Virus record (IMG/VR): IMGVR_UViG_3300042402_001758
Coordinates: 62,001 to 126,000 of that record
Direction: 5' to 3' (one strand)
Length of the DNA: 64,000 nucleotides
Origin: a virus
Shown here: positions 1 to 7,383 of the stretch, piece after piece
How positions within the stretch are numbered: position 1 is the first letter of the stretch
Layout: the number at the start of each line of letters is the position of its first letter
Made by a program: the position numbers and the translations under genes
The notes under the pieces: generated by a model
Database searches by the model: none
Seen by the model: the letters and a program-made list of their open reading frames with translations, nothing else
What the model was told of the DNA's origin: nothing

Positions 1-1
1 T

Positions 2-55
2 AAAAAAGAATTCTTTGACAACATTAAACTACAACAGGACTTTGCTCCTAGATAA
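2..55 (+). CDS. C-terminal end of an upstream gene (partial)
   Basis: An open frame enters from the left edge and ends with TAA at 53-55, giving the tail KKEFFDNIKLQQDFAPR. It sits directly before the ribosome binding site AAGGA (56-60) of the next gene, the tight spacing seen throughout this strand. Only 17 residues are visible, so no function can be given. A TTGACA at 15-20 lies inside this frame and has no matching -10 box, so coding is the better reading. Confidence 0.45.
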   Translation, partial: KKEFFDNIKLQQDFAPR

Positions 56-63
56 GGAAAATC

Positions 64-561
64 ATGGCTAATTGGAAAGTATCGACTTACTACAAAAAAT
101 CATGCGAAGAACACGAGCATTATGTTAAAGATGGAAAAACAATTATTCGTAAAACAGGATTCCGTGGTTGTAGTTTTTTTGTAGAAACAAATAATGATAA
201 TCCTCCTGAATTCGAATTCACATATGTTCCAGGAGGCGACAAGAATAAAGACAGCATCAATATGTACGATTGCTGTTATAATAATATCGAAAATGTCGAA
301 CTTGATACTATGTGGGACGGCTGTTGGGAAGATATAGAGTTTCCAGAAGATATGGACGAGGAACTACAAGAAGCACTAAAAGAACGTTTTGAAGAATCCA
401 GTGTATATGAAGTACTGGAAGACGAAGAAGGATGGAGCCAAAACGAATGTGAGGCGTGGATTTGGGGACCAATTCTTATCGAGGATGAAAACGGTAACAA
501 AGTTAAAATTATTTGTGCTGACGAGAATGGTGATGTAATAGATTTTAAAGAGGAAAATTAA
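64..561 (+). CDS. Acidic protein of unknown function (165 aa)
   Basis: I do not recognise this protein. It is strongly acidic, with Glu/Asp-rich stretches around residues 85-115 and 150-165, several Cys and Trp residues, and no signal peptide or membrane segment. An AAGGA ribosome binding site lies just upstream of the ATG. The stop is followed after one base by the next start, so the two are probably co-translated. It opens a run of small early-type phage genes leading to queE. The composition would suit a soluble protein that binds a basic partner or mimics DNA, but that is only a guess. Confidence 0.6.
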   Translation: MANWKVSTYYKKSCEEHEHYVKDGKTIIRKTGFRGCSFFVETNNDNPPEFEFTYVPGGDKNKDSINMYDCCYNNIENVELDTMWDGCWEDIEFPEDMDEELQEALKERFEESSVYEVLEDEEGWSQNECEAWIWGPILIEDENGNKVKIICADENGDVIDFKEEN

Positions 562-562
562 A

Positions 563-754
563 ATGAATGTAAGTGATAAATTAGAAAAAGTTTCGGATAG
601 TTTTACTGTTAACATGTACGATAACGGATTTATGGTAGACGTAAGTGGACGAGATCCAGATGGCGAATATAAAAGTGCTAGAATTCTCTGCCAAAACTTA
701 GAGCAAGTTATTGCTCTAGTAACAGAAATTACTTCCATGGAAAGAGATAGTTAA
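563..754 (+). CDS. Small protein of unknown function (63 aa)
   Basis: Not recognised. A short soluble protein with an alternating beta-like pattern in the middle (VNMYDNGFMVDVSGRD) and a helical-looking C-terminus. The start follows the previous stop by one base and the stop shares its last base with the next ATG (TAATG), so translation is likely coupled on both sides. It is kept as a gene because of this packing and the matching strand; there is no functional clue. Confidence 0.55.
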   Translation: MNVSDKLEKVSDSFTVNMYDNGFMVDVSGRDPDGEYKSARILCQNLEQVIALVTEITSMERDS

Positions 755-975
755 TGAATAAGCATAATGTCGACGATGTAATTTTCAGAATGAAGAATCT
801 CAAAGAATATAAAGTAGTTCGGCCTCTGGCTGACGAGTTTGTTCTCAATGGAAAAATGCCTTACGATATTAAACTTGACAAAGATAATATGTTAACTGTA
901 ACATTAATGGCTGTGGACAGAGTTGAAGCGGAACGTCGAGTTGACGAATTTCTAGAAGGAATGAAAGATGATTAA
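754..975 (+). CDS. Small protein of unknown function (73 aa)
   Basis: Not recognised. Charged and mostly helical in appearance, with one beta-like stretch (MLTVTLMAVDRVEAE). The ATG overlaps the upstream TAA by one base and the end overlaps the next gene by 8 bases, which fits an operon with translational coupling. No cysteines, membrane segment or known motif is visible. Confidence 0.55.
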   Translation: MNKHNVDDVIFRMKNLKEYKVVRPLADEFVLNGKMPYDIKLDKDNMLTVTLMAVDRVEAERRVDEFLEGMKDD

Positions 976-1255
976 AAAATGGTTTAAGAAAAAATTCAAA
1001 GAATGGTCTAAAGAAGCATGGGAAAGTGGAAGAGAAATTGTAGGACAAGATATTGTTGTTGAAAGTAATTCAATGCGTAGTGAGCCCGTTCTTAATTTTA
1101 CAATTTACAATGCTATTGGTGGCAAAATTGTAGAATTTAGATATCATGATAGACTGAAAGATCGTACTCACACACAAATGTACATCATTGGTAAAGATGA
1201 TGACTTTGGAGAGCGAATTGCCAAAATAGCTACATTGGAGGTACTAAAACAATGA
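968..1255 (+). CDS. Small basic protein of unknown function (95 aa)
   Basis: Not recognised. The first 25 residues are strongly basic with Trp and Phe (MIKKWFKKKFKEWSKEAWES), which could form an amphipathic helix able to touch membrane or nucleic acid. The rest looks like a small alpha/beta fold. It overlaps the upstream gene by 8 bases and the queE start by an ATGA overlap at 1252-1255, so it is part of the same translation chain. Confidence 0.55.
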   Translation: MIKKWFKKKFKEWSKEAWESGREIVGQDIVVESNSMRSEPVLNFTIYNAIGGKIVEFRYHDRLKDRTHTQMYIIGKDDDFGERIAKIATLEVLKQ

Positions 1256-2100
1256 GTAAAATTAAAATAGCAGAACTATTTTATAGTATACAAGGAGAAG
1301 GACGCTTCATGGGTGTTCCTTCTATTTTCTTACGCACATTTGGTTGCAACTTTACCTGTGCTGGGTTCGGCATGCCTCCTGGAGAACGTAGCACTGCCAA
1401 CGATGATATTGCAGAAGTAGTACATTTGTACAACAAATATGAGGAACTTCCTATTGTAGAAACTGGATGCGACAGTTATGCAAGTTGGGATCCAAGATTT
1501 AAAGATCTAAGTCCTGTTCTCACTGTGGATGCCATAGCAAATAGAATGATAGATCTATTACCTGATAATAAATGGAGAGGAATACATTTAGTTATAACAG
1601 GTGGAGAACCTTTGTTAGGGTGGCAACGTAGCTATCCTGATTTATTAGATAACGATAAATTAAAAAAATTGAAAGATATCACATTTGAAACTAATGGTAC
1701 TCAAGAAATATCAAAAGATTTTAGAAAATATCTAGAAAAATGGACACATAAACACGGCTATCATAATCTTACATTTAGTGTGAGCCCAAAGTTAAGTGTT
1801 AGTGGAGAGAGAAGAGAAGATGCTATACGACCAGATATTGTAAAAAGTTATGAAGAGCTAGGACATACATATCTAAAATTTGTAGTTGCTAGCGAAGACG
1901 ATGTCAACGAAGCATTAGAAGTTATCGAAATTTATAAACAGGAAGATTTTGGCGGGCACATTTATTTAATGCCTGTTGGGGGTATCGAAAATGTATACGC
2001 TCTTAATAATCGCCGTGTTGCAGAATTAGCAATGAAACACGGACTAAGATACAGTGACAGACTACAAGTTCCATTATTCAAAAATGCATGGGGAACCTAA
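1252..2100 (+). CDS. queE: 7-carboxy-7-deazaguanine synthase (QueE-like radical SAM enzyme)
   Basis: The N-terminus has the QueE signature (FYSIQGEGRFMGVPSIFLR) that binds substrate, and TGGEPL near residue 117 is the radical SAM GGE motif for S-adenosylmethionine. QueE converts 6-carboxytetrahydropterin to 7-carboxy-7-deazaguanine, the precursor of queuosine and of 7-deazaguanine DNA modifications. The usual CX3CX2C iron-sulfur motif is split here: Cys32 and Cys36 are followed by an insert, and the third ligand appears to be Cys73 in GCDSYASW, which aligns with the normal CDT/S-Y-A-W segment. At 282 residues it is longer than typical bacterial QueE (about 210-250) partly for that reason. No other gene of the pathway lies in the window. 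Its start overlaps the upstream stop (ATGA). Confidence 0.88.
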   Translation: MSKIKIAELFYSIQGEGRFMGVPSIFLRTFGCNFTCAGFGMPPGERSTANDDIAEVVHLYNKYEELPIVETGCDSYASWDPRFKDLSPVLTVDAIANRMIDLLPDNKWRGIHLVITGGEPLLGWQRSYPDLLDNDKLKKLKDITFETNGTQEISKDFRKYLEKWTHKHGYHNLTFSVSPKLSVSGERREDAIRPDIVKSYEELGHTYLKFVVASEDDVNEALEVIEIYKQEDFGGHIYLMPVGGIENVYALNNRRVAELAMKHGLRYSDRLQVPLFKNAWGT

Positions 2101-2549
2101 TGAAAGATTTTATTAAAAAAATAACAGGTATTAAAAAACTCGAGGAAGAACGAGAACGAGCAAAAAAAGAAACTTCTGAAGCACTAGTTCGTGCAGCCGA
2201 AGCTTTAGCCAAAGAAGAGGAAGCTCGGCGGCAAGAAGAATTAGCTAAAATGACTCCGAAAGAAAGAGCTACTGCTAATAACGAACCTTGGGTAGCAGTT
2301 TTAGATACTAAAGTAAATCCAGATAATATTAGAAATGGCTTTTTTGAACTTGACTGGAATGAGCATTTTATTGTACAATTGAAGCAAGCTGGATATGGAT
2401 TCGATGGAGATCCAGAAGAAGAAATTGTTGATCGTTGGTTTCGCGACTTAGCACGTAATATTTTGGCAGAGGAAGGGCAAGATATTACCCGCGGTGCCGG
2501 TTACATTAATGTCATTCCTATCGAGAAAGGTCGTTCAGAAGTTTCATGA
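2100..2549 (+). CDS. Coiled-coil protein of unknown function (149 aa)
   Basis: The first 60 residues are a highly charged Lys/Glu/Arg helix, very likely a coiled coil, followed by a globular part with NNEPWVAVLDTKVNPDNIRN and a C-terminal segment ending in VIPIEKGRSEVS. I recognise it only as a type of small protein common near nuclease genes in T4-like aquatic phages; its role is unknown. Two in-frame starts exist, at 2088 and 2100. I prefer 2100 because it forms a TAATG overlap with the queE stop and has a GGGGA ribosome binding site about 6 bases upstream; the 2088 start would add four residues. Confidence 0.65.
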   Translation: MKDFIKKITGIKKLEEERERAKKETSEALVRAAEALAKEEEARRQEELAKMTPKERATANNEPWVAVLDTKVNPDNIRNGFFELDWNEHFIVQLKQAGYGFDGDPEEEIVDRWFRDLARNILAEEGQDITRGAGYINVIPIEKGRSEVS

Positions 2550-3544
2550 CTTATATTCTAGTTGATACTGCTAATACATTTTTTCGTGCTCGTCATGTAG
2601 TACGAGGTGATGCTGATATTAAACTTGGTATGGCGTTACATATTACCTTTAATAGCATTAAAAAAGCTTGGCAAGATTTTAACGGTAGCCATGTCGTATT
2701 CTGTCTCGAAGGTCGTAGCTGGCGTAAAGACTTTTATGCGCCTTATAAGGCTAATCGAGCAGAAACTAGAGCCGCAATGACTGCTAAAGAGCAAGAAGAA
2801 GATAAATTGTTCTGGGAAACATTTGATAAATTTAAAGAATTCGTTACAGAAAAAACAAATTGTACTGTGTTACATCACCCTCAATTAGAAGCAGACGATT
2901 TAATTGCAGGATTTATTCAAAATCATCCTAACGAGAATCATGTTATTATTAGCACCGACAGCGATTTTCATCAACTCATTGCACCAAATGTTAAGCAATA
3001 TAACGGTGTTGCAGACACATTGACTACACACGAAGGTATTTTTGACAAAAAAGGTAAAAGAATAATTGATAAAAAGACTAAAACTGAGGTAGCTGCGCCT
3101 AACCCAGAATGGATTCTTTTTGAAAAATGTATGCGAGGCGATACTAGCGATAATGTGTTTAGTGCATATCCTGGAGTTAGAACTAAAGGAACTAAAAACA
3201 AAGTAGGACTACAAGAAGCATTCGAAGACAAAAATAAAAAAGGATATGCCTGGAACAATCTCATGTTGCAACGTTGGACTGATCATACTGGTAACGAGCA
3301 TCGAGTAATTGACGATTACGAAAGAAATCGCAGACTCATTGATTTGAATTATCAACCTGAAAATATTAAAAGTATTATTCAAGAAACAATCGATTCCCAA
3401 ATTAAAGAGTCAAAAAACATAAGCCAAGTAGGAATACGATTGATGAAATTTTGCCAATTGTATGAAATGAATAAAATTATAGATTCGATTCAGAGCTACG
3501 CAGAACCATTCCAAGCAAAGTATGCATTAGAAAGGACACAATGA
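2546..3544 (+). CDS. rnh: RNase H / 5'-3' flap exonuclease, T4 Rnh-like
   Basis: A 332-residue nuclease of the PIN/FEN family that includes T4 RNase H, which removes RNA primers and flaps from lagging-strand DNA. The acidic metal-binding residues are in the expected order: Asp7 (ILVDTAN), Glu115-Ala-Asp117-Asp118 (LEADDLI), Asp138 and Asp140 (STDSDF), Asp199 and Asp202 (MRGDTSDN). Tyr and basic residues after SWRKDFYAPYKANR match the 5'-flap arch region. The C-terminal third is helical, as in the helix-hairpin-helix part of the family. The start overlaps the upstream stop (ATGA). T4 Rnh is 305 residues, so the length is normal. Confidence 0.85.
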   Translation: MTYILVDTANTFFRARHVVRGDADIKLGMALHITFNSIKKAWQDFNGSHVVFCLEGRSWRKDFYAPYKANRAETRAAMTAKEQEEDKLFWETFDKFKEFVTEKTNCTVLHHPQLEADDLIAGFIQNHPNENHVIISTDSDFHQLIAPNVKQYNGVADTLTTHEGIFDKKGKRIIDKKTKTEVAAPNPEWILFEKCMRGDTSDNVFSAYPGVRTKGTKNKVGLQEAFEDKNKKGYAWNNLMLQRWTDHTGNEHRVIDDYERNRRLIDLNYQPENIKSIIQETIDSQIKESKNISQVGIRLMKFCQLYEMNKIIDSIQSYAEPFQAKYALERTQ

Positions 3545-4017
3545 ATATAAAAGCAAAACCTATAGTAGATGGAAAATTTTGGATTGTAGAAGAAAATGGA
3601 GAAAAAATTGGTGTTCTTCATAAAAAAGAAAATAATAAATTTATGTTGAGCTCAAAAGGAACAGAAAAATATTTTTCTAAAAAAGACGAATTAACAAAAT
3701 TGTTTGGTAAGGAGTTTTTTGAAACTAAAATTAAGTCTACAGTCAGTACTACTTCTATAAAGGAAGTTTACGGATTTCCTTCTAGTTCAACTCCGTATAA
3801 TGTGTTGTTTAATATTCAAAAAAAACTTCCATTGTTCACAAAAAGCAAATCTAGTAAAAGTTTGTATTGTGCAGGATACTATACAATCAAATTTGAAAAA
3901 GGGTGGGTAAAAAGTTTTTGTCCAAAATTAATAACAATAGAACGTTACGAGTACCGTGGTCCTTTTAAAACAGAATTAGAAATGAGGCAAGCATTAAACA
4001 ATGTCAAATCCGATTAA
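3541..4017 (+). CDS. Protein of unknown function (158 aa)
   Basis: Not recognised. A lysine-rich soluble protein with a beta-rich start (PIVDGKFWIVEENGEKIGVL) and a pattern later in the chain, WVKSFCPKLITIERYEYRGPFKT, that looks like a small sheet. It overlaps the nuclease stop (ATGA) and the next gene by 17 bases. Its conserved place after an Rnh-like nuclease might indicate a replication-linked job, but nothing in the sequence proves it. Confidence 0.55.
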   Translation: MNIKAKPIVDGKFWIVEENGEKIGVLHKKENNKFMLSSKGTEKYFSKKDELTKLFGKEFFETKIKSTVSTTSIKEVYGFPSSSTPYNVLFNIQKKLPLFTKSKSSKSLYCAGYYTIKFEKGWVKSFCPKLITIERYEYRGPFKTELEMRQALNNVKSD

Positions 4018-4237
4018 TACTTTTCCAATACAACAATTTTTACAACAAGTAAAAGCAGCAGACTTGTCACAACAAAAAGAAATCAGATTGGATATTAAAA
4101 CAGCTAAAAATCTTGCTTATTGTTTAGGAGAAGTAAATGCAAAACTACTAGAAGACTATGACTCTTTATTAAACAAACTGTTACAAAGCTCAGGACAGGC
4201 TGTTACCGTTCAAATGGATGGTGGCGGATTTAAATAG
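4001..4237 (+). CDS. Small helical protein of unknown function (78 aa)
   Basis: Not recognised by function. It is almost entirely helical, with a Leu/Ala heptad-like pattern from residue 35 to 65 (LAYCLGEVNAKLLEDYDSLL) that suggests self-association, and a flexible Gly-rich end. Its start lies 17 bases inside the preceding gene. The following 38 bases hold a late-promoter-like box, so transcription may restart after it. Confidence 0.5.
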   Translation: MSNPINTFPIQQFLQQVKAADLSQQKEIRLDIKTAKNLAYCLGEVNAKLLEDYDSLLNKLLQSSGQAVTVQMDGGGFK

Positions 4238-4243
4238 ATTTTA

Positions 4244-4251
4244 CATAAATA
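4244..4251 (+). promoter_or_regulatory. Late-promoter-like box CATAAATA
   Basis: One mismatch from the T4 late promoter core TATAAATA, lying 25 bases before the ATG at 4276 in one of the few gaps on this strand. A CGGAG ribosome binding site (4265-4269) follows. The same box type precedes several structural genes elsewhere in the window, which supports it. Confidence 0.4.
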
Positions 4252-4275
4252 TATACGTACTTATCGGAGTCGTAT

Positions 4276-4560
4276 ATGAGTCGTCCTAAACCAACTATAT
4301 TGTTAGAATATATTAATAAAAAAAACTATAAGAGTGAACAGATTCTAGAAGCCGAGGCCATTTGGGCAGTTTTTTATAAAGGTGAACCTTTTAATTTAAA
4401 ATCCTCAAACAGTCTTACAAACTATCCTGGACCGAAGTATAAAAAAGTAAGTTTCTCTAATCCTGGACATGCTCACAATCTGGCTAAAAAATTAAATCAA
4501 ACATTTAGCACCGAAGACTTTGAAGTTGTTAAACTAACTTCTGGCGAAATCATTAAATGA
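4276..4560 (+). CDS. Protein of unknown function (94 aa)
   Basis: Not recognised. A small soluble protein with conserved-looking aromatic and Pro/Gly positions (EAEAIWAVFYKGEPFNL, then YPGPKYKKVSFSNPGHA), probably an alpha/beta fold. It has a good ribosome binding site (CGGAG) and its stop overlaps the next ATG (ATGA), so it is expressed with the following gene. Confidence 0.55.
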   Translation: MSRPKPTILLEYINKKNYKSEQILEAEAIWAVFYKGEPFNLKSSNSLTNYPGPKYKKVSFSNPGHAHNLAKKLNQTFSTEDFEVVKLTSGEIIK

Positions 4561-4958
4561 TCAATAAAGAAACATTTACAAAAATTTTTCTTAAAGAAGC
4601 TAACAAAAGTATAGATACAGCCAATATTAAATTACATCTACACAAATGGTGGCAAAGTCACCGTAATAAGAATTCGGGTGGTCTTAGGTTAACCGAGGAA
4701 GGTTTGAATTTTTTATCAAACGAATTACAAATAAAAAGTTATACTGTACCATTTACTGAAGAAATAGATTTAAGTCCACAAGTAATAATTTTTTTTGATA
4801 GGCATATGGATTGTCCATATTTTCTTACTAATTCAGCAATAATTGTTTTTTCGGAAAGAAAAAGTTTTGAATTATATATGTTTTCCGATGATATAAGAAA
4901 ATTTGGTCTAGTAAAGGCTATAAATCGCCAAAATCAATCTAATCAAACTGAAGAATAA
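4557..4958 (+). CDS. Protein of unknown function (133 aa)
   Basis: Not recognised by function. The N-terminal half is helical (LHKWWQSHRNKN), then comes RLTEEGLNFLSNEL, which resembles a winged-helix-like or small helical segment, followed by a beta-rich part with CPYFLTNSAIIVFSERKSFELYM. Proteins of this pattern occur in T4-like aquatic phages without a known role. It ends just before the sigma-70 promoter of the MoxR gene, so it closes this operon segment. Confidence 0.55.
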   Translation: MINKETFTKIFLKEANKSIDTANIKLHLHKWWQSHRNKNSGGLRLTEEGLNFLSNELQIKSYTVPFTEEIDLSPQVIIFFDRHMDCPYFLTNSAIIVFSERKSFELYMFSDDIRKFGLVKAINRQNQSNQTEE

Positions 4959-4971
4959 ATTCAAAAAGTCG

Positions 4972-5000
4972 TTGACATTTCAAGCAATTTATCATACAAT
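4972..5000 (+). promoter_or_regulatory. Sigma-70-type promoter before the MoxR ATPase gene
   Basis: A perfect TTGACA -35 box (4972-4977), a 17-base spacer and TACAAT (4995-5000), one mismatch from the -10 consensus. It lies in the 96-base gap before the ATG at 5055, and an AAAGGCAA ribosome binding site follows. Host RNA polymerase should be able to read it without any phage factor, which suggests early expression of the downstream gene. Confidence 0.8.
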
Positions 5001-5054
5001 AACGACACTGCAATACAAAAACACACAACATTTTTTACAACGAAAGGCAAATAA

Positions 5055-6146
5055 ATGAGCGAAATTTCATCGCGTCAAGTTGGTCCTAAGGCCGCTAAAA
5101 AATCTCTGCGTCGTGCTTTTAAAGCTAAACGCCCTATCTTTCTTTGGGGTCCCCCCGGTATTGGTAAGTCCGACATTATTAAACAAATGGGCGAAGAACT
5201 AGATGCTCATGTTATCGATATTCGACTGAGCTTGTGGGAACCTACCGATATTAAAGGTATTCCATATTTTGACAGTGACAATGGAAAAATGTCTTGGGCA
5301 CCTCCAATCGAATTGCCTGATGCTGTTATGGCAAAAAAACATAAACAAATTATCTTGTTCATGGATGAAATGAACTCTGCGGCTCCCGCTGTACAGGCTG
5401 CTGCTTATCAGCTAGTTCTCAATCGACGTGTTGGCACTTACTACTTGCCAGACAATGTATTAATTGTTGCGGCGGGCAACCGTGAAAGCGACAAGGGTGT
5501 TACTTATCGTATGCCTGCTCCGCTGGCTAATCGTTTTGTACACTTAGAAATGCGTGTAGACTGGGATGATTATTTTGGTTGGGCCACTGATAATCGTATT
5601 CATAAAGACGTACTTGGTTTCCTTTCTTTCAGCAAGAAGGATCTATACGACTTCGATCCAAAGAGCGGTAGTCGTGCATTTGCTACTCCCCGTTCATGGG
5701 CATTCGTTTCTGAACTGTTATTCGATGATGAAGAAGATGAAGGCACACTTACCGATCTAGTGTCTGGTGCTGTAGGTGAAGGTCTTGCTGTTAAATTTAT
5801 GGCGCATCGTAAAATTGCTAGCAAAATGCCTAAGCCGGAAGATATCTTGAGCGGCAAGGTTACTAAAATGGAGTCTAAAGAGATTTCAGCTATGTACTCT
5901 TTAACTGTTAGTCTGTGCTACGAACTCAAAGATTCTTGCGACAAGCAAGAAAAAGATTGGAATAAGAAAGTTAACAATTTCTTTAATTTCATTATGAACA
6001 ATTTTGAAACTGAATTAGTTGTTATGGGTACTAAGTTGGCACTTACTCAGTATCAATTGCCGTTGGATCCGGACGAAATTGAGTGCTTTGATCAGTTCCA
6101 TGCAAAATATGGTAAGTATATTGCAGCGGCTACAGATCGAAACTAA
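5055..6146 (+). CDS. MoxR-type AAA+ ATPase
   Basis: A 363-residue AAA+ ATPase. Walker A is WGPPGIGKS (Gly32-Ser39), Walker B is LFMDEMN (Asp104-Glu105), sensor 1 is Asn142 in AAGNR, and Arg160 in LANRF is a likely arginine finger. MoxR ATPases act as chaperones that remodel or load metal or cofactor into a VWA-domain partner. The next gene, 70 bases downstream, encodes a protein with a VWA domain, the classic pairing. It has its own strong promoter and base composition somewhat richer in G+C than its small neighbours. The target of the pair in infection is unknown. Confidence 0.85.
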   Translation: MSEISSRQVGPKAAKKSLRRAFKAKRPIFLWGPPGIGKSDIIKQMGEELDAHVIDIRLSLWEPTDIKGIPYFDSDNGKMSWAPPIELPDAVMAKKHKQIILFMDEMNSAAPAVQAAAYQLVLNRRVGTYYLPDNVLIVAAGNRESDKGVTYRMPAPLANRFVHLEMRVDWDDYFGWATDNRIHKDVLGFLSFSKKDLYDFDPKSGSRAFATPRSWAFVSELLFDDEEDEGTLTDLVSGAVGEGLAVKFMAHRKIASKMPKPEDILSGKVTKMESKEISAMYSLTVSLCYELKDSCDKQEKDWNKKVNNFFNFIMNNFETELVVMGTKLALTQYQLPLDPDEIECFDQFHAKYGKYIAAATDRN

Positions 6147-6157
6147 TCCAAAATCCA

Positions 6158-6186
6158 TTGACAGGGCCTGCGGGCCCTGTTATAAT
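6158..6186 (+). promoter_or_regulatory. Consensus sigma-70 promoter with a palindrome in its spacer
   Basis: TTGACA (6158-6163), a 17-base spacer and TATAAT (6181-6186): a full consensus match at the right spacing. The spacer is almost wholly a perfect inverted repeat, ACAGGGCC-TGCG-GGCCCTGT (6161-6180), whose left arm starts inside the -35 box. This may be an operator, or a hairpin that ends transcription from the upstream gene; the absence of a T-run after it argues against an ordinary terminator. It drives the HEXXH/VWA gene at 6217. Confidence 0.8.
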
Positions 6187-6216
6187 GTATAAGTACAGTA
6201 ATTAAACGGAGCAAAT

Positions 6217-7383
6217 ATGAGTTATTTGGACCCTGTAATTGATAAAATTGTGGTAGCACGAGTCGGACTGCTACTGCGTCATCCATTTTTTGGCAATATG
6301 GCTACTCGTCTTAAGATTATAGATGGTAGCGATTGGTGCCCAACAGCAGCAACCGACGGACGTAATCTTTATTACAATCGAGAATTTTTTGATAAACTGA
6401 CTAATAAACAAGTAGAGTTCGTTGTAGCACACGAAATCCTTCATAACGTATTCGATCATATGATGCGTGTGGAAGGTCGAGATCGTTTTATCTGGAATGC
6501 GGCTGCTGATTACAGTGTTAATGGTCAATTAATTCGTGATCGAATTGGAGAAGTACCTCCAGACATTAAAATCTTTCACGATCCTCAGCACTACGGTAAA
6601 GGCACTGAGCAAATCTATGATGAAATTTTTGACAAATATGATGAAGAACAATTAGCAGCTCTAGGTCAATTGTTAGATGAACACATCGATTGGGAGAAAG
6701 AAGGTAAAGACGGTCGGCCTTCTTACACTAAAGAAGAGCTCAAACAAATTCGTGACGAGATAAAAGAAGCTACTATTCAGGCAGCTCAAGCTGCTGGTGC
6801 AGGTAATACTCCAGCATCTGTTCAACGGATGATTAAAGAGCTGACCGAACCTAAGATGAACTGGCGAGAAATTTTACGTCAGCAAATTCAAAGTGTGATC
6901 AAAAACGATTACACTTTCATACGTCCTAGTCGCAAAGCTTGGCATATGAGTGCTATTCTTCCGGGCACCCAATTTGATGAAACTATCGACATCTGTTGCT
7001 CCATCGACATGTCAGGATCTATCACTGATGAAATGGGCAAAGACTTCATCAGTGAAATCAAGGGCATCATGGAAGAATACAAAGACTATAAAATTAAATT
7101 GTGGTGCTTTGATACTAAAGTCTATAACGAAGCAGACTTCGATGGCTACAATGATGATATCATGGGCTATGAACTAATGGGCGGTGGCGGCACTGATTTT
7201 ATGTGTAATTGGAGTTACATGAAGGAACACGATATCAATCCTAAAAAATTGATTATGTTCACTGACGGTTATCCTTGGGATAGCTGGGGTGATCCAGATT
7301 ACTGCGATACTGTATTCATTATTCATGGCAACGATACAATCGTTCCTCCTTTTGGTACTCATGCATACTACGAATTTAAGTAA
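6217..7383 (+). CDS. Putative metallopeptidase with C-terminal VWA domain
   Basis: A 388-residue protein of the DUF2201/VWA-like type. The N-terminal half carries a zinc-protease motif AHEILH (His72, Glu73, His76) followed by FIWNAAADYSVN, which fits the usual downstream context. The C-terminal half is a von Willebrand A domain with a complete MIDAS site: Asp264-Met-Ser266-Gly-Ser268, Thr326 in GGGGTD, and Asp350 in FTDGYPWD. Between them is an acidic, helical linker (about 140-220). With the MoxR ATPase upstream it forms a two-gene module. Whether it cleaves protein or only binds metal cannot be told from sequence. It has its own promoter and an ACGGAG ribosome binding site. Confidence 0.82.
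   Translation: MSYLDPVIDKIVVARVGLLLRHPFFGNMATRLKIIDGSDWCPTAATDGRNLYYNREFFDKLTNKQVEFVVAHEILHNVFDHMMRVEGRDRFIWNAAADYSVNGQLIRDRIGEVPPDIKIFHDPQHYGKGTEQIYDEIFDKYDEEQLAALGQLLDEHIDWEKEGKDGRPSYTKEELKQIRDEIKEATIQAAQAAGAGNTPASVQRMIKELTEPKMNWREILRQQIQSVIKNDYTFIRPSRKAWHMSAILPGTQFDETIDICCSIDMSGSITDEMGKDFISEIKGIMEEYKDYKIKLWCFDTKVYNEADFDGYNDDIMGYELMGGGGTDFMCNWSYMKEHDINPKKLIMFTDGYPWDSWGDPDYCDTVFIIHGNDTIVPPFGTHAYYEFK

Noticed and set aside
15-20. TTGACA as a promoter for the first gene
   Set aside because: No -10 box at 16-18 bases, and it lies within a frame that looks like the end of an upstream gene.
2088-2099. ATG 2088 as the start of the coiled-coil gene
   Set aside because: The start at 2100 forms the usual TAATG overlap and has a better placed ribosome binding site.
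7289-7383. GTG 7289 as the start of the gene ending at 7645
   Set aside because: Its first residues lie within the conserved VWA sequence and show a hydrophobic, shadow-like composition.
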